Assembly (NCBI GenBank): GCA_020081605.1
Contig: JAHREC010000012.1
Location: forward strand, 62,001 to 126,000
DNA: 64,000 nucleotides
Direction of reading: 5' to 3'
Origin: Albifimbria verrucaria
Taxonomy: Eukaryota > Ascomycota > Sordariomycetes > Hypocreales > Stachybotryaceae
This document shows positions 11,704 through 23,692 of the stretch, piece by piece. The notes beneath the pieces are model-generated. The model was not told the origin of the DNA. It worked only from the letters and a program-made list of their open reading frames with translations, and made no database searches. Each line of letters begins with the position of its first letter. The stretch's first letter is position 1. Position numbers and translations under genes: made by a program.

Positions 11704-12172
11704 TCAGCTAGCATCGCTCCAGCTAACCTCCTGCATAGTGAAAGGGGCGTGCTCGTACACGTAAAGAGAATCAATTACTGCAACATCTAAGTACGGAACA
11801 GATATCCGGTCAATGTAGACTTTGACTGTCTCACTCACTGGATTACGTTTATCTAGAGAAGTCAATTGGTTGTGACGTTGCGGGAAATACTCAGAAACTG
11901 GTCCATCATCAGAATCCGACATGGACCAAGCTCGATGAAAATATCATGTCCGTCGGAAAGCGAGTGGATGGTACCAGCTTCGGCTGTTTGAATAGGTTCT
12001 GTAACACCAACGGCGAATCCGTTGAAGTGAAGGTGATTGGTTTGAACTTAGTTGGGCGCTGTAAAAATTGGTCTCCCGACTGACAATGGCATTCTACAAG
12101 AGCTGGAGCGGCGTTAGCAAGTCCAAAACCTAGAATTAGTACCAGGCGCAGCAAACGTTGGGCAACCATCAT
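11704..12172 (-). CDS. Putative secreted protein, 3' part unresolved
   Basis: ATG 12172 opens a frame with a clear signal peptide: MMVAQRLLRLVLILGFGLAN, then cleavage near AAPA. A mature part with Cys residues (ECHCQSGDQF) follows and runs to 11909. A second frame, 11922-11704 (SDSDDGPVSEYFPQ, then KVYIDRISVPYLDVAV), looks coding and probably belongs to the same gene through a frameshift or an intron I could not place. Further minus-strand coding-like pieces at 11280-11462 and 10944-11150 (the latter behind a strong acceptor TTCTGTTCTAG) may be later exons. No family recognised. Confidence 0.35.
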
Positions 12173-13978
12173 TCTTACTATGAGCTGGGTCTTCTTATCG
12201 AAGAGGATGAAATATAGGCACCTTAGTGGATAGATATATATACTGTATATATATCAATAAGTAAGAAGAAGGCTTAAGTAACTCGGAAGTTTTGAAGGAC
12301 GATGTGCGAGAGCTGGGGAGTGGTAAGGGAAGAGAAAAAGGTAGGCATATGCTGTCATTCTCATGGCGAGAACTCAATGTGGTTTAGCACGAAGACACCA
12401 TACCTTCCTTAGAGGATAATAATCATATGGCATACGCTTAGTACAATAAAGTATTTTGTGCTTACACGGAGATCACGCCAATCACGCCAATCGCGGGATA
12501 ATACGCGGATGAGGTTCAAAGCCGGTTCGGTTGAAGACTGAAATGGCAGGGAAGCCTTAGTTTTCCAAGATATTAGGGATCGGGTCGAAAAACCTACCAC
12601 CTCCATCAAGGAGTGGATGTTGTAAAGACCATTACTCTACGTGCGGGATGTGTCTTTTGAAAAGGCAAGTAAATGGCTGGAGCGCAATAGGGTGGAGGAT
12701 TGGGTAGTTATCTGGCCTGTTTATTTTGGGTTCAAGCCCAAGACTACGACAAGGCAGAACTGGCGCCGAGCACTTATGTACAATGCTCGAAGAAAAATTC
12801 TTTTGGACAATGCTATTAGGACAAGGCGAATCGTGGACATCAACAGTGGTTCCTTTATGACATAGAAGCTGCCTCAACGTAGCGATGAAGAACGGCAGTA
12901 TGCCGGTCAGATTTATCCCACATAGCTCCTCCACCGCCACCTACAATGGCAGGATCAACCCAAAAATATTAGCTTGTTTTGATGGAGGTGCGCACTTTAC
13001 CCTACATAGACAGTTCCGACTAGCAAACCGTTATAGCATTTCCCGACAGAACAAGACCTACGGCAGTTACTGAGGGCGCAGACCAGTGGGTCACGGGGAT
13101 CGCAGGTCCCGTCTAACGCCTGCTCGTGGCATTCTGTGATATAAACACTCCTTTGCGGGATCTATTACGAAACATGAAAGCCGGTAGCTAGTTCGTTTGA
13201 AGTCCCTGAGGGTTAGAAGAGCCCAATTAAATGATGAGTTGCTCGTTTTGAGCGGCTTCTCCTTACCATAGGATGTGAGGAAGTGTTCTGAGATGCTTAA
13301 AGGGCTGTGAGTCTTCCGTTGGAGTCAACCCAAGGTCAGAACGGCTCCCACTGAGGTCTGAGTTTGCCATGGAACTATCAATGTCTGGTTGTCGTGCATC
13401 GTAAGAAATTGAGAGCCACGGCCGAACACAATTGTAAGGACCATCAAAAGGGCGAATCATGGTTGGCTGATATACTGCTCGGGCTGTCACAACATTATCT
13501 ACAGCATCAACACCACATGTCACCTACGCGCTAAACGTGGTAGCGTGGCACAGAAAAAATGCAATATTATACCGTTCTTAGTATTTACCATTTCTTTCAC
13601 TACTTTCTCAATATCACCTCGAACCTGAAACGTGAGCGCTCGTCACACGGATGACTGAATTACAGCAAACATTGTAGCTTCACTACGAGACCTCGGCAGA
13701 GAAAACTGCACCAGATCAATAACTAGGGCCATTGTGTCCTAATCAACGGAATGTTGATAGCTCGGAGCGTTGGAGCATCTCACAATGTTACCGTTCTCAT
13801 GCGATCCCTGTATGTATGTATTTCAGCCTCAGGCACCATGTTCCGCCAATCATCATTGGTCCCCAGAAGCCTAAGCAAAACGATGGAGGATTGCGGGAAG
13901 TTCTTGTCCGCTCATTTGGGATACATTAATTCTCCTCATTCAGCTACTTTGTTGATTACTTGTTCCATCTTATCCACA
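12173..13978. other. Long stretch without a supported gene
   Basis: ORFs of 60-100 codons occur on both strands (for example 12632-12940 minus and 13263-13523 minus), but none has a domain, signal peptide or convincing splice context. Confidence 0.4.
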
Positions 13979-14305
13979 ATGACTGAAGTATCTATACAGC
14001 ATAAGTGTACAAGCGAAGCCGAACCAAATGCTCAGGAACTGATGGCGCAACTGGCAGCGGCTGCGGCTCAGTTGCGCCAGATGCCGCCATATCTCAACGC
14101 TTCTCTCATCCGACAAATCGACGTCACATCGGCTAGGCTCGCTACCATGATTCAAGAATCAAGTTCATCACCTGAAGAAAGAAAGTCTGCCAAGCAGACT
14201 ATGGATTTTGCGATGCAGTGTATGACAGAACATCTTGGCAGAGTCAACAGCACCATTGAAGATCTGTTGAAGGAAGAATGGGCGTATGCAAAAGGTACGG
14301 TGTGA
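13979..14305 (+). CDS. Small helical protein, paralogue of the 20039 gene
   Basis: A 108-residue protein from ATG 13979 (context CACAATGACTG) to TGA. It is predicted all-helical: QELMAQLAAAAAQLRQM, then LIRQIDVTSARLATMIQES, SPEERKSAKQTMDFAM and RVNSTIEDLLKEEWA. It aligns along most of its length with the protein at 20039-20383. Shared features are LIxxI...L..MI/MK, a Ser-rich turn before (E/D)E(R/K)KS, and a hydrophobic AM/TM helix ending in (D/E)LL. The frame stays open upstream to 13751, but this ATG matches the start of the paralogue. No known family recognised; no signal peptide or TM. Confidence 0.55.
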   Translation: MTEVSIQHKCTSEAEPNAQELMAQLAAAAAQLRQMPPYLNASLIRQIDVTSARLATMIQESSSSPEERKSAKQTMDFAMQCMTEHLGRVNSTIEDLLKEEWAYAKGTV

Positions 14306-15134
14306 AGACTTCGCCGTAAATTGGGAAATGAACTTTACTTGCAAGAAGGCCAGAAGCTCGCTGATCAAGAGAGGGGAGAGAGGAAATTGGGAAGTTGGAC
14401 TAGGAAGAGGGGAAATGGCAATGATCGCGGTCTGAAGGTGATACAGAGATGTCGCTAAATTTGCGCGTTGATACTGCACCATCGGAGCTCATCAGTCCGT
14501 GTCTAGCTTGACCACTGACCTGAGCGACAGGCTGGTACAAATAGTAAAGTGGACGGTTGGTCAGGTCCGAAGCACCTTCGTCGTAGGAAATACATAAATC
14601 GTCTGGTATAGACAAGATATTCGTAAATCAATAATGTAACGGCTTCGGAATAGAACCGCGCAACTTGGAACCTGTTATCCGTCGTTAAGCGTGCCTTGTT
14701 GTGCCGCGTAACCTCGACAGAGTATTGCAATGAATCAGGGACGGTTATACGGATAAGAAGCAGGTGTAATTCACGTCGCGTACTAAAGAAGGCAGGGTTC
14801 TTCTCGTATTGGGCGAGGTTTTCGGTCAAAAATAGAGAGCTGCGAGAAGAGGAAATGGAAAGCAAAAAATGGTGGCAAGGAATACTGGACTAATTCCACG
14901 GTCAAGACAAGATGTTAGGCTAGGTGTCGCTATCATAACTTGTTGAGACCGATTAGAGGCTAAAGATCAAGGGGGTTTTGAGAAATGTTGCAAACCTACT
15001 GAGGATGCTGGTACTCGACGTGGAACAAATGGTCTACGAAATTAGCCTGTCGAGGTAAATAATTTGAGATTCGTTTATGATGCCCTGTCTCAAGTCGTTA
15101 CTCAAACTTTAATTAGGGTCACCAAATTGTGCTG
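14306..15134. other. Intergenic, no gene recognised
   Basis: Only shadow ORFs were seen. Confidence 0.5.
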
Positions 15135-15766
15135 TCAGGTCATAGTGTATTGACGCAAAAGCGGTTTGAAGCACAGGCCCAATAGCCTCAACAAGCCAAC
15201 AGAAGCTTTCTTCAGACCGATAATAACTTTTGTTATCTCAAAGTTGTTTCTCCTCCTCAATGATTGCCCGCCAGCCATATCAGCCTGGTTTTGACAAGCT
15301 ACCCTTGCAAATGACTCAAATCTCCTCGCCAAATGATGGGTTATCCTCACCGGGTGATCTCAAGTCCATCCAACAGCAGATGTATGTGCTCTGTCCCCTA
15401 TTACTCAGCCAACCTATGCCGACATGTAAATTTGTTAAGCAGCGAATACTTAGGCAATGCTTTGGCCTTGTTACATGCAACATGAAGCTTTCCCTGTGGG
15501 TGATGTAAGAGGTCGTCAAAATCAGATAGCTCCTTCTCCGCAATGAAATATGCTAAGGCACGAGCCGCCTGTGAAATCATCATTCCATTATCTAGTGGCA
15601 TTAGTGCCGTTGCAATAGCCTTGGCAGCCAGCAAGGCGTTATGGGTCATATTGCTGGACAAAGTTGAAATTGTAGCCACCATAATGATGGACATCCTCAC
15701 AAATAGATGTTTCCTGGAGGTGCCAATTATCTCGATGACGAGCCAAATCAATGCCGATTCAGACAT
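15135..15766 (-). CDS. Small hypothetical protein, probably two exons
   Basis: ATG 15766 opens 121 codons with helical, coding-like composition: IWLVIEIIGTSRKHLFVRMS, then AAKAIATALMPLDNGMMISQ, AARALAYFIAEKELSDFDDL and GKLHVACNKAKAL. The frame stops at 15401. A second coding-like piece (15300-15135, RRNNFEITKVIIGLKKASVG) could follow an intron with donor CATAG|GTTGGC. The repeated ALAAK/AARAL helices suggest a compact bundle. No family recognised. Confidence 0.35.
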
Positions 15767-16481
15767 GTATTACTTTCACAGCTCTTCGATCGGGTCGCTC
15801 GTGCAATCGACAAACCAAAATTGTTACAATACCTCAGGACTAGTGGAGATGCTTGCAATGGTTCAAACACAGCTAACGATCAGCTAGGCCTTAACAATTA
15901 TAGTGGTGGTCTTCCCCACCTTTGGGAATGCTTTTGTTTCGCCTCACGTGAATCGACTATTTGATTGACTTCCGCGTTATGACATCAAGTCCTACCATGT
16001 GTAATGTAGTGGAGGCCCACGTTCCTCGTTTCGACATATTCGTAAGTACCCTGGAAGAACTGCATTGAGTTTGGCTTTTGGACAATGCAGGATTACATGC
16101 GAATACAATAATTAAATATAAATTGTGCCAGATGAACATAGCTAGATTCACCTTCCTTGTTAGGCTTCCACAACACCGTAGCTCTTAATCTTGATTGCAG
16201 GTCCTAGCGGATGCACGTCTGAGATGTCTTAGCGTCAAGTTCAAAAGAACCATCTAGAATATTCATCCTGATTGACTTCGTCGGTTGACCGAAAGTCTAT
16301 CAAGGAAATGGATGACACACATGCGCACTATGACGTCTCAAAAATTATAAAGTATCATCGCATCTTTGAGGATAGCAAGGCGCATTACGATCTTATACAC
16401 GACCTGTCCACGAGAGCAATCTGTCATTTATAGGCCCAATTACTCTATCAGAAACCAGATCGCGCCTCTCAAATCACTAAT
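15767..16481. other. Intergenic
   Basis: No supported gene. The last ~150 bases would hold the promoter of the RNase III gene. Confidence 0.5.
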
Positions 16482-16948
16482 ATGGATGCTAGGCATAAGG
16501 TACAACACATATTGCAGTATAAATTTCAAGACACAGCGCTTCTAGACGAGGCCCTGACAGCTCCCGGGCAAGACTGCTCAAAGGCAGGCAGGAACACGCG
16601 AGGACACGGCAATAAAGCTTTGGCTTTGATAGGAGATGCTTTGTTGCGGCTGATTGTTGTCGACGATGCGGTCAGAGGCGGAGCGAGCACATGTAAACCT
16701 ACCCTTACCGTGTCGCTACAATCAATGTTAACTCTCTCGCAGCAGAGTGCCAACAATTTTGTTCTGCCGAGCTGTCGAATGATAATCTGTTCAGGGTCCA
16801 GCTCAGACAAAGACTCTCGCCTTTCATAAAGACGTCTCCCTGCCAAAAAGGACAAGTCTCTCGGATCACAGGAGCTTCTACGGTTGAAGCACTTATAGGG
16901 GCTGTATGGATTGACTCTAAAAGGATTTGGTTCAAGTTCACCGTGTAA
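16482..16948 (+). CDS. Small RNase III-domain protein
   Basis: Two exons: 16482-16692 and 16743-16948, with a 50-nt intron (GTAAAC...CTCTCGCAG, phase 1), giving 138 residues. Exon 1 carries ILQYKFQDTALLDEALTAPG and the RNase III signature region NKALALIGDALLRL. Exon 2 carries ELSNDNLFRVQLRQRLSPFI and ASTVEALIGAVWIDS, matching the second catalytic motif. Relative to the consensus NERLEFLGDA, the two Glu positions are Lys and Ala but the essential Asp is kept. In the second motif the Glu is kept while the usual Asp is Thr. No dsRNA-binding domain follows. This matches the short RNase III-like proteins found in moulds; catalytic activity is uncertain. Confidence 0.75.
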
Positions 16949-17746
16949 TACATAATATAAATATCGGCTGCAAATTGGCAAAGAAATGTAGCCATTGCTA
17001 CTGAGAATCAGTTTGGTCATAGTTTGGAAGACTTTTCAGCCCATTATTGGCTCTCCAGTACCGGCTACATCCGCTGATATGTGTCTTACGGGTGTGTCTT
17101 ATGAACGCAAAGGTGGAGACGATAGGAAACTAATGAATGTTACGAGATTACCGCGCCGCGGCAACTTGACGCTGTGAGTGTCGGGAATATCTGCCCCGTT
17201 CGCGAACATCTAAAGGGAAAGCTGCGGGAGCCTTGATATCGTTTGTTCTTGTGACTAAGGCCTAATAAAAAGAATATGGTGGCATGTATTTCCGGGCGTT
17301 GGGGACTGTTGCGCCGACAACATTAACCGACCAATATTCAATCGAAAGCCCCACACAATACAAACCCTCGCTTGGGGACACGTCTGATTTCTCGAATGAC
17401 ACTCCTTCCAACTGCCCATAGGGTAAAGCAGGATCAAATACGCGCTCTTCAATCCGGTAATGTTACCCTTACATCGACATGCATAATGCATGCAGTTTAC
17501 CCTTAAACCGATATTTTTGACGAAGGTGCAACTCGATTATAAAGATTTTCACTTCCTAGGTAACATTGCTTTTGAACAGGGGCCTCCATTGCGCAGGCAG
17601 TAGCAGTAATGGTGCACCGAATTGTGTTTGGCGACTTGATTACATATGGCAGCATCGCTGCTTCATTTCCTAAAAAAAAAAAAAATACATCCTCCTGTTT
17701 ACGCGTAAATTGCTAATTAAGCCAACAGTCCCTCCTGGAACCTTTC
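16949..17746. other. Intergenic
   Basis: No supported gene; an A-run lies near 17675. Confidence 0.5.
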
Positions 17747-18308
17747 TCAAAAGTACATGATAATCTGCTGGCCAAGATTAAGTAGTTGCTCCATCTTCTC
17801 TTGGACCTCGTCCGTAATCATTCGCAATCCTTCTTCTCCATTCTCATTCTCGATGATCCATGTGTCCTTAGTGACCCACGTGGAGCTCTGGTGCTCATTT
17901 GGATTCAGCTTGATTTGATCTCCATTCGCTATCCGTACCAAAAAGGATATACGTGCATATGCTTTCCCACCTTCAGTGAAAAAGACGTCTCCTATAGTGG
18001 GTTTTTCGAGATGGCACTTTCAAAGTACGGATTCTTCAGACCGGTCTCCTCAAATAGCTCCCTGGCAGCACCATGTAGAATACTCTCTTCGTTCTTAATG
18101 CTGCCCCTGGAGGTTCCCATTTCCCTGGCCACGAGTCAAGCTTGCTTCGCTGCAGTAGGAGAAAACGCTTCTCTCCAGTGGGTTCGATATAATAGATGAA
18201 AGTGCTTGTGGTGAAACCTTGCACCTCCTTGGGGAATTTCTTTCCCTCTTCAAGGTCTACATCGCAGCTTGAAACATCTTTTGAGAAGTTATAATTGAAT
18301 TCCTTCAT
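17747..18308 (-). pseudogene. Nudix hydrolase with two one-base frame breaks
   Basis: ATG 18308 opens MKEFNYNFSKD, then FTTSTFIYYIEPTGEKRFLL and LQRSKLDSWPGKWEPPG, the strands leading into a Nudix box. The box itself is in the -1 frame after the G-run complementary to 18104-18107: G-SIKNE-E-SILHGAA-RELFEETGL fits GX5EX7REUXEEXGU perfectly. A second -1 step at the A-run complementary to 18004-18008 restores PTIGDVFFTEGGKAYARISF and the C-terminal NPNEHQSSTWVTKD. With both bases restored the product would be a complete fungal Nudix protein of about 185 residues. As written it is truncated just before its catalytic box. Substrate unknown. Confidence 0.65.
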
Positions 18309-20038
18309 GAATTTGGGCTTTGTAGGTGAACACTCCCACTCTATGGGATGTACTTCATATGCTAGATCGCTTTACAAGAACGTTTGTGGTATTTTCGTGT
18401 GCTTGACCAGCAGGATGGCTTTAACGTTAACGAAGACCTCCCACTGCTACAGGTAACCCATCGTCACCAATTGACCTACATAGACTAACGGATTATCCTA
18501 GATGGTCCTGATTGGGTACCAATCCAAACGAAAATCGTCTGTGCTGAAGCTTCTTACCAGGACTCGCCATTCCTGTTGCGTCGGGACTTTGTACTGGATT
18601 TGCCATTGCCTCATAGAGTGATACTAATGAGTGAAGGTCCTACAAATTGCTTAGAACCACGTCGAATGCTTGCAACATCGCTGCTTTGTCGTGCAGAACC
18701 GATCGGGAGCGGACCCGATGCCCACTTGCTACTCCAGATTGGAGCGTGCGTTCAGTCGACGGACTGGATGGGCGAGGCGGCTGTTGCCATTCCAGGCATG
18801 TTTCCAGAGGAGCTTAGTTCGATTCGTTCGGATACTGATCAAGTAGTCAGGAAGGCTAAGCTGGAGCCTAGTCCCGAAGTGACAGTCATGGGTTGATTGG
18901 TGGGCCTGAGGTTCATTTGCGGCCATTCGCTGATTGTGGAAGAAGGAGCATTAGTTGGGCTTGCACTCTTTTCGACCCACGTTCGGGTTCTTGGGGGCTC
19001 GGTCTGTTATGCAATCGCGCTTTACCGGCTCTGCACGCCAACAGCCTCTTGGCGATAGCATGTCGCAGTTCTATGTTGTGGCACCGGATCGGCGTTGTCT
19101 CACCACCCGTGCTTGGGAGACGGCCGGGCGCAGCTAGGAATGCTATCAGGCATCTACGGACTGTCTTGCTCCAATGGCATGGAAATGGGTTTCCCCATGT
19201 TCCTCCATGGAAGAGTGGATTCGTAGTCCAAATTCTCAAACTTTGCAACGGGCAAGTGGTGAATTATTGTCGTCGCTTATAGTGGCATCTGGTCGCTGTA
19301 ACGATGACGACCTGGACCTTCGGTTGTCACGCATGGAGGACGCGCTCTCTAACAGTTTAGTTTAGTGGTAGCATGGTCATAACCTAGTGGGATTGTCTGC
19401 TTCGTGCTGGTTTGCAGTACATCCAAAATGGCGTGATACTGTAAACACTACCATTTGATGGCTGTGATTACAGTTGCAACCCCGATCTTGAAAACGTTTT
19501 GGCTAGGAAGAATGGGTCCGAGTTGGTCGTCGTGATGATTTACCATAGCCTTCTTAAAGGCTGAGGCACTTTCTGTTTGTCCAAGAAAGCCTGTCCAACT
19601 CTGCAGATTTCTAAGTTGTCGCTCGTCGCTGCTCTCTCATCTGCTAGAGGTCTTTTATCTTCATGATTTCGATGAAACTTTGGGGTTTCTGTTGCATCTT
19701 GAGTCATCCTGCTGTATTCATCTACAATTTTCTGACAGACTTTGGGCTTCGCTTAATGTTATAAATTCAGGGGCAACCACAATTCATGCCAATGGTCGGC
19801 TTCCCGCTTCCAGCGGTTCCGTAACATATGTGGAACTCTTTGGCTATGATTGGTCAAGGTTTCATTTTATGGTTGATTCTGCCGAAGATTGAGCCTAAGG
19901 CATCCTCATATGACGAAGTCAGTTACCTACATCAAGCGATGCTAGCCTGCTAATGCAGGGTTCACAGAAAGAAACATTCCTGCAACAAATTCACACACCG
20001 TATATACATACCCATCCTCATCTCGAAGCTCATTCAAA
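18309..20038. other. Long stretch with one possible transporter relic
   Basis: No gene is secure. At about 18905-19060 (+) one frame reads VEEGALVGLALFSTHVRVLG then GSVCYAIALYRL, vaguely like a late helix of a major-facilitator pump, but it is broken by stops. The 106-codon ORF at 18576-18896 has no recognisable domain. Confidence 0.3.
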
Positions 20039-20383
20039 ATGACCCAAATACCCATTGACGAGGAGCCCTTTGATCTTCATCAACTGATGTCGCTGTTGGA
20101 AACAACGAAAGCTGAGCTTGAACAGCAGGGACCAGGGCAAGATGTTTCTAAGTTAATCGACCGCATCAATGAGTTGACGGGTCAGCTTATGGAGAAGATG
20201 AAGCTCACATCTATCACGAGCGACGAAAAGTCCAAGATTCAGACGCTTACTGAGTCGACGATGCATGCCTTAGCCATACACTATGCGAAAGTTGACATCC
20301 TGGAAAACTTACTAAACCAGAAAGCAAGCATCCAAGAGGTATTGCAGGCGGTCCAGCAGACGAAACTAGAGGCAGATCAGTGA
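20039..20383 (+). CDS. Small helical protein, paralogue of the 13979 gene
   Basis: A 114-residue protein from ATG 20039 (AAAATGACCC context, behind a TATATACATA stretch) to TGA. Composition is strongly helical and coiled-coil-like: FDLHQLMSLLETTKAELEQQ, SKLIDRINELTGQLMEKMK, SDEKSKIQTLTESTMHALA and ILENLLNQKASIQEVLQAVQ. See the 13979 entry for the alignment. A further degenerate helical piece at about 22315-22430 (YLQQTLQALNETNQKAF) may be a third relic. Function unknown; soluble, no signal peptide. Confidence 0.6.
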   Translation: MTQIPIDEEPFDLHQLMSLLETTKAELEQQGPGQDVSKLIDRINELTGQLMEKMKLTSITSDEKSKIQTLTESTMHALAIHYAKVDILENLLNQKASIQEVLQAVQQTKLEADQ

Positions 20384-23079
20384 GGCCCAACTGCGTAAAG
20401 AAAATAGTTGAGATTGGTTAGAAGGGCTGAAGGACAGAGCGGTATACTGATTTACTGTACGAAAGCATCACGCTGGGATGGTACTGAAGCTTCTGGTTAT
20501 CAATACAGAGAAAAGAATCAACAAGACATGCATGATATAGAATCAATAGCTCAAAATGATCTTGCGTCTTGCACAAAAGGTCATGAAAGCAGTCTAGTCA
20601 ATCAAACAAGTAAATCCGCTCGATCATCGCGGACTCGTCGACACTAGTAAATTTGGCGTCTGCGGTTCTTGGACTGCCGCTTAGAAGTTGTAGAAGTTTG
20701 CCTCCAATCTTATAAATAGGCCTTTAAGCTTTGGTCTTTCTTTACTGTCCAGGTTTATCTCTATGTAGGAATCGACGCGTATGCAGATACTCCAGATTAA
20801 CACACTCGATAGGATGCATCTGTGTCTGGAAGTACTCTTAACAAGATGGTCCGAGCAGAGCTAACAGCGACAGAACGCACAGCTGGCCAAATCCTCCACT
20901 TGAGTCTGCGAGTAGCTCTATCTGGGTGCTTGGAACAATGAACGGCTCTGTAGTCCTATATTTGTCACCCCTAGCTTATGTGTGTAAGTTCAACGAACAT
21001 GACGGCTGCAGTAGGACGTCTGCGCTTCCTGGTAAAACGAGCTTTGAATTTATTCTAAGCTTCTGGACAGGGTTAGGAGTTGCCGGCTTACGCTAGAAAC
21101 ACGCGAACAAACACCAGAGTATCATAGTGAATGCGACGATAATGGGAACCGATCATACAACTTGCCCAGCTACCGCCAGTCTCCTTTGGGCGAGCTTCAA
21201 AGGAATCCAAGTCCATAACGCGATGAATATGATGTGAAGATAAAAGAAAGATGCCAGGGCGAAACACGCAGCACTGCCACATAGTTGCTGAAATTACCTT
21301 TAGAGATGCCCACGGACAAGGGATATGTTTGTCCTTACTGTTTCGCAACCTGGCTGCTTGACGGTCTTGCTGAAGACATACCCCCAGTTGGAGCCAGGCA
21401 GACATTGTAAGCTGCCAAGCCTCGCTTTAGGCAAGGCAGAATTTACGAAGTAAATACACCAGTCACCAGACTGAGACTATGAACTAGTACGGAGTTTTTC
21501 ACTTGATAACAAAAACGTTAAACCTTCAGAATTGTAACCTCAAATAGGTTACTTCATTATTTCCTGAAATTTTAACGACGATAGAAACTCGCAAATTGTT
21601 TTGAAGAGCAATTTACATTGAGAGCTACCTCGATTGAAGGATAATCGATATAGTATCAATGATGCCAACCACATGATATCCCTCCAAGACGTATCAAGAC
21701 GTGTGTTACTGACCAATAGGCTTATTGCGAGCCTTGTTCGGCTGGATTTCGTCGCAGATCGCAGCGGCTGCAAACTGGTTCCTTTGCTTCTTTTCTTTTT
21801 TCCTTCTGTTTTTGTCTCGCCAAGGAGTGCGACGCATATCAACGTTAAGGTTAATTTCGGTGACATTTCCGGCGTCGTCGAGCCCCCAGTAACTAGGTTC
21901 TGTCATTTACGCAAATTCAACTAGTAAGCTGCTCATTTTCAGAGTTTGCTATTGTGTGGTTATCGACTATATAACGTTTTGGAATTCCAAAGCCTTCCGC
22001 GAGTTCATGATCACATGTATAGTTGCTCGCTTCCATGTTCAGTGTCACCTTAATACGATATAACTCCAATTCCATGGCTAGGTATAGTCTTTAATATTTA
22101 TCATAATTGGCGAATTCGATGTTTGATATAGGCTGCGCTAGATGCATGGAGCTATTAATAGACACAGATTTCGCGAATTTATTCATGAGACCAACTTGAC
22201 ATACACTTATATGGCAGGATGCCCTTGAATACACAATGCAAAATAAATCTTCATAACGGAAGGAGACAAGAGATCGCTTGTTAACTTCCTCATAGAGAAT
22301 CAGGTTCAAATTAAGTACTTGCAGCAGACTTTGCAGGCACTTAATGAAACGAACCAGAAGGCATTCCTAAGAGCATCTGCTGGGCCAACTCCAAAGGCAC
22401 GAGAATATAATAGGCTTCTTATTTTATCTTAGTTCTTGCCGAAATCAGGAACCACAGCATCGGGGTTCGAATGCAGTGACGAGAAGCATAAGCTTACCAA
22501 CAATAGAGAAAATTAAAGAATGGGGAAGTCAAGTTGCAAAGGGCAAAATCACGGGAAAAATCCTGCAAGAGCTTAAAATCAATGACTGCGCATTGTTCGA
22601 CGATGAAACCGTGGACTTATATGCACTCATCCTCGAGCACCTTCGTCAAGAATCACAGGATGGCTTAAGCTGATGCTGACGCACCAGGTTGAAGTACCGC
22701 GTGAAGGCACAGCGGCATGAAGTGTTTTAACACGTTGATAAGAGAACAAGGAGATGGAGAGCATTCTGAAGATTCGCTCCGTATCTGTGGGAATGTGATT
22801 TATTGGCGATGTACTCAACATTCAAAGGTGGTTGCCTATTTATTGTCACGAACAACTAAGCTAAGTTAATCTCGTGGAGACACCATCGATAAACTCCTCT
22901 CTCATGTATTGAGATTCGTCCGTAGTACCATTAACTATGATCTAATGAAAACATTGTTGTTGTAGCGCTGTCTACCTAAAAATTGCCATCTATATCGGCT
23001 TGAATATCATAAAATGATGCGTAATCCTGTGAAAAATTATGGTTACTAACAGAATACCTTGGATGAATCTTAGGAGCAG
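20384..23079. other. Long AT-rich stretch with helical relic
   Basis: No secure gene in 2.7 kb. Around 22290-22673 (+) two open segments look coding: IKYLQQTLQALNETNQKAFL and, after a stop, KGKITGKILQELKINDCALF followed by VDLYALILEHLRQE. They have no clear start and may be a decayed small helical gene. The rest looks non-coding. Confidence 0.4.
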
Positions 23080-23692
23080 TCAGTTTTCAGACTTGAAATC
23101 AATACTGTAGAACATTGAGAAAGAGCGATTAGTTGCAGTTATAACGAAGTATGCCGTTGGGGTATCAGACGACAGGTTGACAAGATCTTTGGGTTGAAGC
23201 ACTTGCGTCACAACTTTATGCGGGCCACCTAGGTGATGAATCTCATCCATTTTTTTCGTGGTGGGGATGGGGAAAGGTGGGCCTGGTATAAGATCATCGT
23301 CAGAATCAGGGCCCGGCCTGCTGTTGGTTTCATTGCCTTTCATCTTCCATTGGTGTATCGCCAAAAGTCTCTGCCTAGCGATTTGGGCGGTGAAAGGTTC
23401 AGAAATTACTTTACGTATAGCTTGATCTAAGTGCTTGTTGTGGATAAAATCGGACAAGTGCCTAGAAGAGAAGAATTGGTGTGATCTACAGCATAGGAAA
23501 TGTATGCCATCCCTGCAACTAGATGGACTACTTCCTGTCGCAGCTCAGCCACTTTTGTGCTTTAAGTTGGCATCCACTGGCAAGGCGACGGCCATATCTG
23601 CTGAACTTTGCATGACACAAAACGCTATCCAGAATGAAAGTATAAACCAAGCCCACACAAAACGCGAGGATTGAAGATGTAGGTTCAGTCAT
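23080..23692 (-). CDS. Two-exon protein with N-terminal membrane anchor
   Basis: ATG 23692 opens exon 1 (23692-23532) with a hydrophobic segment SILAFCVGLVYTFILDSVL, then a basic stretch. A 70-nt intron (23462-23531, GTAGTC...TTCTCTTCTAG, phase 2) joins exactly in frame to exon 2 (23461-23080): HLSDFIHNKHLDQAIRKVIS, a Pro/Asp linker (PGPDSDDDLIPGPPFPIP) and a C-terminal strand-rich part ending FYSIDFKSEN. Total 180 residues. The N-terminus is a signal anchor or an uncleaved signal peptide. No family recognised; no lesion found. Confidence 0.55.

Noticed and set aside
12632..12940. Minus-strand 102-codon ORF
   Set aside because: No domain, signal peptide or splice context; the opposite strand is equally open.
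17985..18110. Programmed -1 frameshifting in the Nudix gene
   Set aside because: The same one-base pattern occurs in at least eight unrelated genes here, without consistent slippery sites, so mutation or sequencing error is simpler.
18905..19060. Major-facilitator transporter fragment
   Set aside because: Only one helix-like stretch matches and it is broken; too little for a feature.
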